A stretch of 64,000 bases of DNA from Bradyrhizobium iriomotense. GTDB lineage: Bacteria; Pseudomonadota; Alphaproteobacteria; Rhizobiales; Xanthobacteraceae. Positions 1 to 7,909 of the stretch are shown piece after piece. Location: the NCBI RefSeq assembly GCF_030160715.1, contig NZ_BSOW01000024.1, positions 96,016-160,015 on the forward strand, given 5' to 3'. How positions within the stretch are numbered: the first letter of the stretch is position 1; every line of letters begins with the position of its first letter. The translations under genes and the position numbers were made by a program. The notes beneath the pieces are model-generated. The model had not been told where the DNA came from. It made no database searches and worked only from the letters and a program-made list of their open reading frames with translations.

Positions 1-71
1 TCTAGCCTGCACGTCGGCTGCGAGAATCGCTGGTTGCATCGACAGGCCGAACGGGAAGCAGGAGAGCTGAG

Positions 72-362
72 ATGGCAAGGAAAGCAGGAACGCTGAGCAT
101 CGGCTTGGCAATTGCGGCGCTGGCGGGCGCAGCAATGGTGTCGCTGGGCACGAGTCCGGCGCAGGCGGTGGTCTATTGCAAGACGGTCGGCGTGCCCAAG
201 GGCTGCGTGGTGCGGCCGGCCGCGGCGGTGGTGGTTGTACCGGCCGAGCCGGTCGCGGCTGCCGCGCTGGCGGCCCCCGGCGTCGGCGCACCCGGGGTCG
301 GTGTCCGTGCCGGCACGCCGATGACCCGCGGCGGCCCGGTCAATCGCGTCGGCGTGCGCTGA
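72..362 (+). CDS. small secreted Ala/Val/Gly-rich protein, unknown function
   Basis: A 96-residue protein with a clear Sec-type signal peptide: a basic N-terminus, a hydrophobic core at about residues 9-26 and a cleavage motif SPAQA at 28-32. Two cysteines follow at C36 and C45 and could form one disulfide. The rest is low-complexity Ala/Val/Pro and ends in Gly/Val/Arg-rich sequence. The start is well supported by an AGGAGAG ribosome site at 60-66. The gene is transcribed towards the histidine kinase that ends at 541. I do not recognise a domain. Short exported proteins like this are frequent in Bradyrhizobium. No function can be assigned. Confidence 0.7.
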   Translation: MARKAGTLSIGLAIAALAGAAMVSLGTSPAQAVVYCKTVGVPKGCVVRPAAAVVVVPAEPVAAAALAAPGVGAPGVGVRAGTPMTRGGPVNRVGVR

Positions 363-493
363 GCGCGCTCCTTCACCTCGCCCCGCTCTTGCGCCGAAGC
401 TTTAGCGAAGGCGGACGCGGGGAAGGAAGAAGATTTCGGGCGCAGGTATGCTTGCGAGCGCACCCCCCGTCCTCCGCAGGATAAATCCCGCCC

Positions 494-541
494 GCCCCTC
501 TCTCCGCGCGTCGCCCACACATTCGGGGAGGGGGCTTTTTT
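494..541 (+). terminator. probable Rho-independent terminator
   Basis: A C-rich arm near 494-505 can pair imperfectly with GGGGAGGGGGC at 525-535, which is followed by six T residues at 536-541. It lies downstream of the small secreted gene and runs into the stop codon of the convergent histidine kinase gene. The stem is imperfect, so confidence is moderate. Confidence 0.4.
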
Positions 542-2472
542 CAGCCTGAGGCCGCGTCGCTGTCGGGAAAGCGCCGCGGGAGTTGCAGCCGCACGGATGT
601 GCCCGAGGGGGAGGAGCCGAGTTCGAGCTCGGCACCACAACGGCAGGCGCGGCTCTTCATGTTGCGCAGGCCTCGCGCGGTCTGGCTCGCCCCCGTCGCC
701 TCGCCATTGCCGGCCAGTGCAAAGCCCTGGCCATCGTCCGCGATACTGATCACGCCGCGCCGATCTTGCGGCGCTCCGCCGAGCGTCTCGATCCTTACCG
801 CGATCTTGCGTGCCTTCGCGTGCTTGACAGCGTTGGTCACGGCTTCGTCCAGGATGCGCACGATCTGGATGACGTGCCATGGCCTGAGCTCCGGGTGCAG
901 CGGCAGGCCCTGCGGCGTCGTCACGTGCCAGTCGAGCGCGATGTCGTGTGGGCGCAACTGTGCCGCGGCGCGCTCGCGCCATGAGCCGAGCGCCAGCATC
1001 AGATCGCCGCCGATGTCGTCCATCGAATCGATCACGAGCCGCAGATCCTTCAGCGCGGCGCGCGCGGCGTCCGCAATGGGCGCGCCGTTGCTGCCGCGTT
1101 CGGAGAGCGCGACGATGCTGACGAGCTGGCCGCCGAGGCCGTCATGCAGGTCGCGCATCAGCCGGGTGCGCTCGTTGGCGAGGGCTGCGGCCCGCGCGCG
1201 CTCTTCCTCGCGGGCAAAGCTTGCCTTCAATCGCTCCTCGGCCTCGCGCACGCGGGCGATCAGCTGGCCTGCGAAACTGTCGACCTGGTTCAGCGCGCGG
1301 GCAAAGCGCCAGGTCAGGCCCGCGCCGATCGCCACCAGCATCGCCGAATAGGACAGCCGCGAGATGAAGGTGCGTTCGTTGGGCAGGATCTCGAACACCG
1401 ACAGCATGTCGTGGCCCCAGCAGGTCAGCACGATGGTGACCGCGCAGCCGAGCGTGAAGCTCGCCGCATCCTGGCGCCGCACCACCGCCGCTGCCGTGAC
1501 GCCGGCCATCAGCAGCAGGCAGATGCCGACCGTCGGGATGCCGAGGAACAGGAAAAGGATGCGCGGCAGCGGCTGGCCTGCGACCAGCCCGACCACGAAC
1601 ACGGCAAGGCCCGGCGCGAACAGCAGCGTGCCGTAGCGCGGCCAGCGCCAGCCGAAGAACAGCACGGCGAACACCACGATGAGCGCGCTCTCGATCGGGG
1701 CGGAGGCCAGCAGCACGGCGGCGAGTCGCGACGAGTGGGCGGGTGGCACCGGCGGCGGCAGGAACGCCTGGATGACGCCGAGGACCATCGCGATCGCCAG
1801 CACGCCATAGACCGGTTCGTGGCGCCGCATCAGCCACATGATCGCGAGGATGACCGCCAGGATGGATTGCCAGGCGGAGAACACCACGGGCAACGTGACG
1901 AACAGCAACGTGCGCGTCTCGTAGGCGCCTCGCAGGTTCTCATCCGGCCCGACATAGACGGTGTCCAGAAAGCCCTTCAACGGCCCCCACACGAACAGCC
2001 GCACCGTGATGGTGTTGGTGCCGTCGCGGAGCAGCGATGACGGGATCGGCGCGATCTCCGGCGTATTGCGGTCGGGCCGGTTGGCGGTAGGGTCGCGCCG
2101 GGAATCGAGGATCACCACGCCGTTGACCGCGACCTCCACGGCGTTGCTGAAGCGTGGCAGGAACACCGACCACGCCGCCGACGCGTCGACGGTCCTGAAG
2201 GTGAAGCTGCCGCTGTAGAGCGGCGGATCCGCGAGCGAGTAGCGCGACGCGGTGAAATGCGGCAACGTCACCGCCCTCGTCACGCCGTCTTCCTGCAAGC
2301 TGAACTCGCTCAACGCGAAATCGTCGGGATCGCTGGGCTGCAATAGCCGCAGCACCAGGATGCAGGCAATGACGATCAGCGCCTGAAGCAGGAGATAGGG
2401 CACGAGCCGCGCCAGTTGTAGCCGCCGGCGCGCTTTTGGCGTCACGAGCGGCTTTACGGCGACCTCGCTCAC
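541..2472 (-). CDS. membrane sensor histidine kinase, NarX/DegS-type (HisKA_3) with jelly-roll-like sensor
   Basis: A 643-residue kinase. A signal-anchor helix at about 20-43 is followed by about 140 residues of beta-rich exported sequence resembling the 7TMR-DISM extracellular type. Then come about seven hydrophobic helices (roughly 188-400), a coiled linker rich in E/R/A, the HisKA_3 box DLHDGLGGQL with phospho-acceptor near H443, and a HATPase domain with an N-box (DEAVTNAVKHA) and a DDGQGF G-box. It uses a GTG start at 2472 that overlaps the TGA of the response-regulator gene by 4 bp, so the two are translationally coupled. The partner is the LuxR-type regulator immediately upstream. The stimulus is unknown, although the layout suggests an envelope signal or carbohydrate-like ligand. 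Confidence 0.9.
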   Translation of the reverse strand: MSEVAVKPLVTPKARRRLQLARLVPYLLLQALIVIACILVLRLLQPSDPDDFALSEFSLQEDGVTRAVTLPHFTASRYSLADPPLYSGSFTFRTVDASAAWSVFLPRFSNAVEVAVNGVVILDSRRDPTANRPDRNTPEIAPIPSSLLRDGTNTITVRLFVWGPLKGFLDTVYVGPDENLRGAYETRTLLFVTLPVVFSAWQSILAVILAIMWLMRRHEPVYGVLAIAMVLGVIQAFLPPPVPPAHSSRLAAVLLASAPIESALIVVFAVLFFGWRWPRYGTLLFAPGLAVFVVGLVAGQPLPRILFLFLGIPTVGICLLLMAGVTAAAVVRRQDAASFTLGCAVTIVLTCWGHDMLSVFEILPNERTFISRLSYSAMLVAIGAGLTWRFARALNQVDSFAGQLIARVREAEERLKASFAREEERARAAALANERTRLMRDLHDGLGGQLVSIVALSERGSNGAPIADAARAALKDLRLVIDSMDDIGGDLMLALGSWRERAAAQLRPHDIALDWHVTTPQGLPLHPELRPWHVIQIVRILDEAVTNAVKHAKARKIAVRIETLGGAPQDRRGVISIADDGQGFALAGNGEATGASQTARGLRNMKSRACRCGAELELGSSPSGTSVRLQLPRRFPDSDAASG

Positions 2473-3152
2473 AGTTTGATCAGGCCCTGCTGCACCGCCT
2501 CGAACACCGCCTCGCTGCGCGTATGCACCTCGAGCTTGCGATAGATGTTCTTGATGTGGCCGGGCACGGTCTGGCGCGACAGGCCCAGATGGCTCGCGAT
2601 CTCGGCGTAGCTGAATCCCTTGGCAATGCCCCAGAGGATGTCGATCTCGCGCGGGGTGAGCCTTGCGGTGTTGAGCACCGGCCCCGGTGGCGGCTCGGCG
2701 GTGGTTTGCGCAGTACCTTGCGTTCTGCGCACGATGAAGCGTGCGATCGAGGCCGAGATCGGCGAATGCCCGGCGACGAGCTCGCGCACGGTGGTGGCGA
2801 TATCGGTCGGGAAGGCGTCCTTCAGCAGATAGCCGGTGGCGCCGACCGTGATCGCGGAGATCACGCTTTCCTCGTCGCCGAGCGCGGAGATCACCATGAT
2901 CTCGGTGTCGGGAAAGCGCTGCCGCGTCTCGCGGATCAGCTCGATGCCGTGGCCGTCCGGCAGGCGGAGGTCGGTCAGGAGCACCCGCGGCGCGCGTGAG
3001 TTCAGGGCCTGGCGCGCTTCACCGAGCGTGCCGGCCGTGCGCACCTCGTACTCCGCCTTGATCAGCGCATCCTGCAAGCGCCAACAGGTCGGTGCATCAT
3101 CCTCGACGAGGAGGATGGTGATCCCTGCAGGAGCCTCGTCCTGTTCCGTCAT
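2469..3152 (-). CDS. LuxR/NarL-family response regulator
   Basis: A 227-residue two-domain regulator. The receiver domain (about 12-130) has the acidic pair E18/D19, phospho-acceptor D61 in LLTDLRLPDG and conserved K111. The C-terminal LuxR helix-turn-helix (about 163-225) contains the motif LTPREIDIL and a recognition helix before IKNIYRKLEVHTRSEA. The first ATG giving a normal receiver N-terminus is at 3152. The frame stays open further upstream, but that stretch shows no homology-like sequence. It is the first gene of a two-gene operon with the downstream histidine kinase (overlap GTGA), which is presumably its cognate kinase. Targets are not visible. Confidence 0.92.
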   Translation of the reverse strand: MTEQDEAPAGITILLVEDDAPTCWRLQDALIKAEYEVRTAGTLGEARQALNSRAPRVLLTDLRLPDGHGIELIRETRQRFPDTEIMVISALGDEESVISAITVGATGYLLKDAFPTDIATTVRELVAGHSPISASIARFIVRRTQGTAQTTAEPPPGPVLNTARLTPREIDILWGIAKGFSYAEIASHLGLSRQTVPGHIKNIYRKLEVHTRSEAVFEAVQQGLIKL

Positions 3153-3460
3153 GGCAAAAACCCCGACCGCGTGTCCCCCGCGGCGCAAAACCGAGCTTAG
3201 CCGCGCCGTGCCAGTTGCGACACCCATAATCATGGGGCGGAGGCAAACCGGCGCGGGCCGCGCAGGGCGTGCGAGACGAAAGATACACGTTTTAATTGAC
3301 GGCGCGGATCGGCGCGCGATAAGTTTCTGTGGCGGCAAGGCCGTCAGCTCTTTGATCGAGACCGACCGCGGGGCCGCGTCGGGCGTTCGGGCTTTTTGCT
3401 TCGACGTTGCGTCCTGATCGATGCTCTCCCGGAAAGCGTCAACCATGTGAGACGGGTCCA
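3153..3460. other. intergenic region between divergent regulator and hydrolase genes
   Basis: This 308-base stretch must hold the promoters for the two-component operon on the minus strand and for the hydrolase gene on the plus strand. I found no convincing palindrome, FixK-like box or sigma54 site in it. Confidence 0.5.
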
Positions 3461-4426
3461 ATGAAGTACTGGATCAGTTTGCGAAAGGTGTCCGGCGGCG
3501 TATTCACCGATGAGATCGAGCTCGGCCCGGCTCGCTATCTCGCAGTGCCCGACAACGAAACGCCCGGGCCCCAGCATCAGATCACGCAGACGCAGTGGAT
3601 TCGCCAGATCATGGCGCTCTTTCCACCCGATCCGAACTATCCCGACGATGGGCCGAGCGGCGATGTTCTCTTCTTCGTGCACGGCTACAACAACACCGTT
3701 GCCACTGTCGACCAGCGTCACAAGCAGATCCAGGCCGGGCTGACGGCGAACCAGTTCGCCTGCCAGGTGATCAGCTTCGACTGGCCTTCAGGTGATCTGG
3801 CGCTCGCCTATCTCAGGGACCGCGACCACGCACGTATCACCGCCGTGCGGCTGGTCAGCGCCGGGATTAAGCTGTTCGTACGGACCCAGAAGGAGAAGTG
3901 CGACATCAATGTCCACGTTCTCGGTCATTCAACGGGGGCCTATCTCATTCGCGAGGCGTTTGATCATGCCGACGATGGACAGGCCACCGCGACGGCGTGG
4001 ACGGCCGGCCAGCTCGTGCTGATCGCCGGCGACGTGTCGGCGTCGTCGTTCTCCGCAGGAAATCCGGAAACCGAGAGCACTTACCGGCACTGCTACCGTC
4101 TGACCAACTTCTTCAATGGCTATGATCAGATACTGCAAATATCCAACGTGAAGCGCGTCGGCCTGTCGCCGCGCGTCGGTCGCGTCGGATTGCCGGCCGA
4201 TGCGCCGACGAAGGCGGTCAACGTCAATTGCTCGGACCACTTTCACGCGACCTACCCCCCGACCGGCAACGTCACTCTCGACGCAGTGACCTCGCATTCG
4301 TGGTACTTCTCCGACTCCACCTTTCACCGTGATCTCGCGACCACGCTAAAAGGCGCGATCGACCGCACGTTGATCCCGACCCGCAACATCGCGCCGCTGA
4401 CCGGCGCGCAGGCGCTGACGTCATAG
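3461..4426 (+). CDS. alpha/beta hydrolase of the DUF900 type
   Basis: A 321-residue protein with the hallmarks of DUF900-type alpha/beta hydrolases: a beta strand plus oxyanion region FFVHGYNN at 71-78, FDWPS at about 106-110, the nucleophile elbow GHSTG with S157, and a later LIAGDVSASSF strand where the acid is expected. A C-terminal histidine such as the one in TSHSWYF could complete the triad. No signal peptide or membrane segment is visible, so it is probably cytoplasmic. The start at 3461 gives the canonical short N-terminus. It is a single-gene unit, divergent from the two-component operon and convergent with the small gene at 4493. The substrate is unknown. Confidence 0.8.
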   Translation: MKYWISLRKVSGGVFTDEIELGPARYLAVPDNETPGPQHQITQTQWIRQIMALFPPDPNYPDDGPSGDVLFFVHGYNNTVATVDQRHKQIQAGLTANQFACQVISFDWPSGDLALAYLRDRDHARITAVRLVSAGIKLFVRTQKEKCDINVHVLGHSTGAYLIREAFDHADDGQATATAWTAGQLVLIAGDVSASSFSAGNPETESTYRHCYRLTNFFNGYDQILQISNVKRVGLSPRVGRVGLPADAPTKAVNVNCSDHFHATYPPTGNVTLDAVTSHSWYFSDSTFHRDLATTLKGAIDRTLIPTRNIAPLTGAQALTS

Positions 4427-4453
4427 GCGACGTCTTTCGGCGGCAGGCCGGCA

Positions 4454-4481
4454 GACGCCCGGGCGAGATGCTCCGGGCGTC
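4454..4481. terminator. GC-rich hairpin between convergent genes
   Basis: Perfect 9-bp arms GACGCCCGG (4454-4462) and CCGGGCGTC (4473-4481) flank a 10-nt loop, between the stop codons of the hydrolase gene and the convergent small gene. There is no clear T-run, so it may act as a bidirectional transcript-end stabiliser. Confidence 0.5.
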
Positions 4482-4492
4482 CGTCAGACAAC

Positions 4493-4744
4493 TTACCTTC
4501 CGTTCCCGCGGCAGCCGCCATTGGGGCCGACGTGGTAGCCGCGCGGGCAGGCGTGGGCGGCGGGGTTGGCGTAGTTCTTCAGGCAGCCACCATAGGGGCC
4601 GCGATGCCAGCCCGCGCCGCAGCCGCCGGCGACCGCGACGATGTCGCTCGTCGCGAGGGCCCTGACCGGCGCAAGGGGCACGGCCTCGGCGGAGCCGGTG
4701 ATCGCGGCGAGCGCGAAGGCGGCGGCAAGGATGTGTCGCATCAT
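4493..4744 (-). CDS. small secreted GCG_CRPN-type Cys/Gly-rich protein
   Basis: An 83-residue exported protein. The signal peptide runs from MMRHIL to about residue 22 (GSAEA). The mature part has the diagnostic GGCGAGWHRGPYGGC segment, a second half ACPRGYHVGPNGGC and a polar tail. This matches the GCG_CRPN prefix-to-repeats family, short secreted proteins common in Bradyrhizobium, Methylobacterium and relatives. Two ATG codons at 4744 and 4741 are both possible starts. The four mature cysteines may form disulfides. It is followed upstream by another small exported protein on the same strand, with 22 bp between them. Function of the family is not established. Confidence 0.75.
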   Translation of the reverse strand: MMRHILAAAFALAAITGSAEAVPLAPVRALATSDIVAVAGGCGAGWHRGPYGGCLKNYANPAAHACPRGYHVGPNGGCRGNGR

Positions 4745-4766
4745 GTGCTGTTCTCCGTCCGGCGCC

Positions 4767-5009
4767 TCAATGCGTGGCGGCAAAGGCGATGCCGGCGCGC
4801 ACTTCGGCGATCGCCTGGTCGATCAGGCCGAGCGCCTTCTCGCGGTGGCCGCCCTTGTTCGGTTGAGCCTTGGCTAGCTCGACGCGGGCCTGTTGCAGGA
4901 TCGTGACGCTCTCGTCCATATGCGGCTGGGCGCCGATTGCGTAGCCGATGCCGAGGCTTGCGGCGATCGCCGCGCCGAGCGTGAGGCTGCGGGGTAGAGA
5001 AGTTCGCAT
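4767..5009 (-). CDS. small exported helical protein, unknown function
   Basis: An 80-residue protein with an N-terminal signal peptide or anchor (basic MRTSLPR, then a hydrophobic core to about residue 26). The remainder is helical and charged (ESVTILQQARVELAKAQ, then EKALGLIDQAIAEVRAGI). This heptad-like Leu/Ile spacing resembles short periplasmic helical-bundle proteins. It lies directly upstream of the GCG_CRPN-type gene, probably in one transcript, and is divergent from the AraC-family gene across an interval holding two direct repeats. It might therefore be controlled by that regulator; this is inference only. Confidence 0.7.
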   Translation of the reverse strand: MRTSLPRSLTLGAAIAASLGIGYAIGAQPHMDESVTILQQARVELAKAQPNKGGHREKALGLIDQAIAEVRAGIAFAATH

Positions 5010-5109
5010 GTCGTTGTCTCCTCCAGCGGGCGTCAGGCGGCGGCCGCCCGGATGCCGGGATGCGCCGGCGCATCCGCGGCCTGAATAAGGCGCTAGCCAG
5101 CGCGCCGTC

Positions 5110-5124
5110 TTGGACTGTCCGGCG
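5110..5124 (+). promoter_or_regulatory. direct repeat copy 1, candidate AraC-family operator half
   Basis: The 15-mer TTGGACTGTCCGGCG recurs once at 5141 with one mismatch. The two copies lie in the interval between the divergent small-gene pair and the AraC-family gene. Tandem direct repeats on one face of the helix are the usual operator architecture for AraC-type regulators. Confidence 0.5.
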
Positions 5125-5140
5125 TCGAACGATTCCGGGT

Positions 5141-5155
5141 TTGGACTGACCGGCG
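5141..5155 (+). promoter_or_regulatory. direct repeat copy 2, candidate AraC-family operator half
   Basis: TTGGACTGACCGGCG, matching copy 1 at 14 of 15 positions. The start-to-start distance is 31 bp, close to three helical turns, so both copies face the same side. The site lies about 145 bp upstream of the AraC-family start codon. Confidence 0.5.
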
Positions 5156-5299
5156 CTGTTTAAATCACGTCATCGTGCTGATAGCCTGACGGGGCTGTTC
5201 ACCGGGCATTCAGTCCGCGCCCGGCAAATTCGTGCCCTTTCTTGCTTCGTTTCTTGCCAAGTATCTCTTCAAAGTCCTTTCCCCAAAATTCCTTCCCCG

Positions 5300-6259
5300 A
5301 TGCCCGTCGTCCGGAAAGCGTTATCGACCGATATGCTGCCGCAGGGCCTGTCCGAGCGGCAGCGCTTCATCCGCTTTGCGGAATTGTTCGAGCATTTCTC
5401 CAACACCGGTGAGCTCGATCCCGCGTCCGACGTGCCGTTTCGCGCCGCGATGAACTCGATCCACATCGGCACTACCATGCTCGGCCGCTGCGACGGCAGC
5501 TTCGTCACCGTGCGGCGCGAGAAGCGGCAGGTGATCGAGACCGGCGACGACCGCTTCTGCCTCGTGCGCAACACCGGCGATCGCGCCTCCTATGTGGGCC
5601 ACCGCGGCCGCGAGATCAGCTTGCGGCCGGGGTCGATGGTGCTGCTCAAGCTCGACGAGCCGTTCTTCGCCGCTGACGGCACGAACCACAAGCGCTTCAC
5701 CAACGTGCATCTGCCGGTCGCGACGCTGCGCGCGATGGTCGCCGACGTCGATGAGCTGGTCGGACAGGAGCTGGCGCCCGGCGGCGCGCTGTCGCTGGCG
5801 ATGGACTACAGCGATCTTCTCCTGCGCCATCCCGCCGCCGTCGACGAGGCCGGCATGGCGATTGCGGCTCATCTGCTCGATCTCGCGGCGCTCGGGCTCG
5901 GCGCACGTGCCGATGTCGCGTCCGCCGCAAGGCGGCGCGGCCTGCGCGCCGTGCGGCTCCAGGCCGTATTAGCGATCCTGCAAGCGCGTTTCCATGAGCC
6001 GGATTTTTCCGCGCACAAGCTCGCCGCGGCCGCCGGTCTTTCCGAGCGCTACGTCAACGAGCTGCTCTTTGAGGCCGGCGCCAGCTTCACCACGCGCTTG
6101 AACGAGCTGCGCCTGCGCAAGGCCGCCGATCTGCTGGCCCGGAGCGAGGGGCGCATCAGCGACATTGTGTTCGCCTGTGGCTTCAATGATCTGTCCTATT
6201 TCAACCGCAGCTTCCGCCGCCGCTTTGGCCTGACGCCGACGGCGGCAAGGGGGAGGTGA
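5300..6259 (+). CDS. AraC-family transcriptional regulator
   Basis: A 319-residue regulator. The N-terminal about 190 residues form an AraC-binding-like sensor domain (RREKRQVIETGDDRFCLVR, then a beta-rich stretch). The C-terminal 100 residues hold the two helix-turn-helix motifs, with signature residues DFSAHKLAAAAGLSERYVNEL and the second-HTH motif ISDIVFACGFNDLSYFNRSFRRRFG. The length is typical. An alternative ATG at 5333 is possible because no strong ribosome site precedes 5300. It is divergent from two small exported-protein genes, and the intervening region carries a 15-bp direct repeat that could be its operator. The inducer is unknown. Confidence 0.9.
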   Translation: MPVVRKALSTDMLPQGLSERQRFIRFAELFEHFSNTGELDPASDVPFRAAMNSIHIGTTMLGRCDGSFVTVRREKRQVIETGDDRFCLVRNTGDRASYVGHRGREISLRPGSMVLLKLDEPFFAADGTNHKRFTNVHLPVATLRAMVADVDELVGQELAPGGALSLAMDYSDLLLRHPAAVDEAGMAIAAHLLDLAALGLGARADVASAARRRGLRAVRLQAVLAILQARFHEPDFSAHKLAAAAGLSERYVNELLFEAGASFTTRLNELRLRKAADLLARSEGRISDIVFACGFNDLSYFNRSFRRRFGLTPTAARGR

Positions 6260-6297
6260 GCGGGGAGCTTCGTCGCGTGGGTTGGCGTAGGCGCAAC

Positions 6298-6489
6298 TCA
6301 GCTCGAGGAGCGATCACGCAACCCTTCGACACCTTCCGCGCGGAACCGCTTGACCCATTTGGCAACGGTCTTCGGTGTCGTGTTGAACTGGTCGGCCGCG
6401 TCCGCCTTACTCAGCCCGCCATCGACCACGCTTCGCACCATCGCCTCTCGACCTTTGGGCGTCAAAGGCGCATTCTTGTGGACGTTCAT
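6298..6489 (-). pseudogene. truncated IS481-family transposase, N-terminal fragment
   Basis: The reading frame encodes 63 residues beginning MNVHKNAPLTPKGREAMV, then a helix-turn-helix (SKADAADQFNTTPKTVAKW) and RFRAEGVEGLRDRSS, the standard N-terminal DNA-binding part of IS481-type transposases. The catalytic DDE integrase core, normally another 250 residues, is absent: a stop follows the RSSS residues and ordinary host sequence resumes. It is therefore a remnant that cannot transpose. A possible left terminal repeat beginning TGTCTCAGGAGGTTGTCC (minus strand, about 6555-6572) lies upstream of the start. No matching right end is seen. Confidence 0.75.
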
Positions 6490-6583
6490 CTGGTCTTTCC
6501 TTGGAACACTGAAGCTTCGTAACCTCAGCTTCCTCGGTTCAGACCAGATGGACAACCTCCTGAGACAGCAAAGTTAACCCACC

Positions 6584-6817
6584 CTACGACGCCTCCACCC
6601 GCGGCGGCGGATAGCGCCTTGCCAGCATCGACAGCGACAGATGCCGCTCTTCCTGCGGCAGCTCGAGATAGGCCAGCACCTGCGCCCGCTTCCAGCCGTC
6701 GACGCCAAAATCCATCGTCATCCATTTCTGCGGCTCGGGGCCTTCGAGCCCGCGCACCCAGACGAAATAGCGGGGAAGGTCGCCGGCTTCTCCTTCGGTC
6801 GCGCGTCGTCTGGCCAT
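6584..6817 (-). CDS. small conserved hypothetical protein
   Basis: A 77-residue basic/aromatic protein (ATG at 6817; a TTG codon directly precedes it). The sequence has a compact tryptophan-containing core (YFVWVRGLEGPEPQKWMTMDFG, DGWKRAQVLAYLELP) with no signal peptide or membrane segment. I do not recognise a named domain. Codon use fits the surrounding genes, so it is likely real rather than a shadow. It sits between the IS481 remnant and the tRNA-Leu gene. No function is proposed. Confidence 0.55.
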   Translation of the reverse strand: MARRRATEGEAGDLPRYFVWVRGLEGPEPQKWMTMDFGVDGWKRAQVLAYLELPQEERHLSLSMLARRYPPPRVEAS

Positions 6818-6991
6818 CAAGCTGCTCGCTGGGTGGAGACCAATCGCGGGAGAATATAGGCGGGCGAGATGATTGCTAGGGGAGGGGCCATGGCCCGTCT
6901 TGCCAAGAGGCTTCGCCGGGCAAGCTTCGTCGCTTCGCTACGAGAGGCGGCATCGGCTCGCCAAGCCGTAGCTCGCGCAGCGAGCGAAGGC

Positions 6992-7076
6992 TGGTGCCCC
7001 TGGCCGGAATCGAACCAGCACTCCTTGCGGAACTCGATTTTGAGTCGAGCGCGTCTACCAGTTCCGCCACAGGGGC
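6992..7076 (-). tRNA. tRNA-Leu (CAA anticodon)
   Basis: On the minus strand this 85-nt sequence folds as a class II tRNA. The acceptor stem GCCCCTG pairs with CAGGGGC, with discriminator A and an encoded CCA at 6992-6994. The D-arm has AACTGGTAGAC. The anticodon stem CTCGA/TCGAG encloses loop CTCAAAA, giving anticodon CAA. There is a long variable arm (TTCCGCAAGGAGTG), and the T-arm has the TTCGATT loop. This decodes UUG leucine codons. Confidence 0.95.
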
Positions 7077-7230
7077 CCTCGGTCGGCCCGTGGCTGGGCG
7101 TCGCGAAGCCGGCGGACTATAGCCATGGAAAAGACGGGGTCAACCCGCGCCAAAGTGATGTCGGGCGTTCTCGACAGGGCCGTCGGCGGAGGCTAGAGGC
7201 TAGACCCAATCCTTCACCTCTGAGGCCGTC

Positions 7231-7773
7231 GTGACGACGAATAGTGCTGCAATACCAGCCTCCCGCCCGGCCGCCGCCAATCCGGCGCTCACGGCCTCGG
7301 CGGCCGTCACCCTGATCGCGGCCGCGACGATTGCGGGCGCCTGGTTCTTCCAGCTCGTGCTTGAGATCCTGCCCTGTCCGCTGTGCCTGGAGCAGCGCTA
7401 CGCCTACTATCTGGCGATCCCGCTCGGTGCGCTCACGGCGCTTGCCGCGAGAGGTGGCGCGTCGCGGCCGCTGCTGCTTGTCGGGCTTGCCGTGCTCGCG
7501 CTGGCGACACTGGCCAATGTCGGCCTCGGCACCTACCACGCCGGGGTCGAATGGGGCTTTTGGAAGGGCCCGACCGATTGCTCCGGTCCCGTCGTCAATC
7601 TCGGCAGCGCCAAGGATCTGTTGTCGCGGCTCGACACGGTGAAGGTGATCCGCTGCGACGAGGTGCAATGGCGCTTTCTCGGCCTCTCCCTCGCCGGCTA
7701 CAACGTGCTGATCTCGCTCGCGATGGCGGCGATCGCGGCATGGGGATTTGTGGCGACGGCAAAGCGGGCGTAG
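7231..7773 (+). CDS. dsbB: disulfide bond formation protein DsbB family
   Basis: A 180-residue inner-membrane protein with four predicted helices. The first periplasmic cysteine pair is C49-P-L-C52 in LPCPLCLEQRYAYY, and the second pair is C117 (TDCSGP) and C142 (VIRCDEVQW). This is the two-pair arrangement by which DsbB reoxidises DsbA and passes electrons to quinone. The start is GTG at 7231. It stands alone downstream of the tRNA. The window also contains a DsbA-like protein at 11774, which could be a partner, but the two are not linked in an operon. Confidence 0.9.
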   Translation: MTTNSAAIPASRPAAANPALTASAAVTLIAAATIAGAWFFQLVLEILPCPLCLEQRYAYYLAIPLGALTALAARGGASRPLLLVGLAVLALATLANVGLGTYHAGVEWGFWKGPTDCSGPVVNLGSAKDLLSRLDTVKVIRCDEVQWRFLGLSLAGYNVLISLAMAAIAAWGFVATAKRA

Positions 7774-7909
7774 CTGCCGTAAGGGGGCAAAGGCGCGTCA
7801 GCGCCGTGCCCACCATCTTTCCCCGAGCATGGCAGACGTGGCGGGCACGCTTCCGCCTTCGCTCTTCGAGCTACGGCGGACAAGTCGCTTTGCCCGCCCT
7901 ACGAAGCTG

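Noticed and set aside
3153..3460. Search for FixK/FNR-type boxes in the divergent interval
   Set aside because: No TTGAT-N4-ATCAA or close variant was found.
6555..6600. Right terminal inverted repeat for the IS481 remnant
   Set aside because: Only one possible end (TGTCTCAGGAGG) is visible; no partner was found on the other side.
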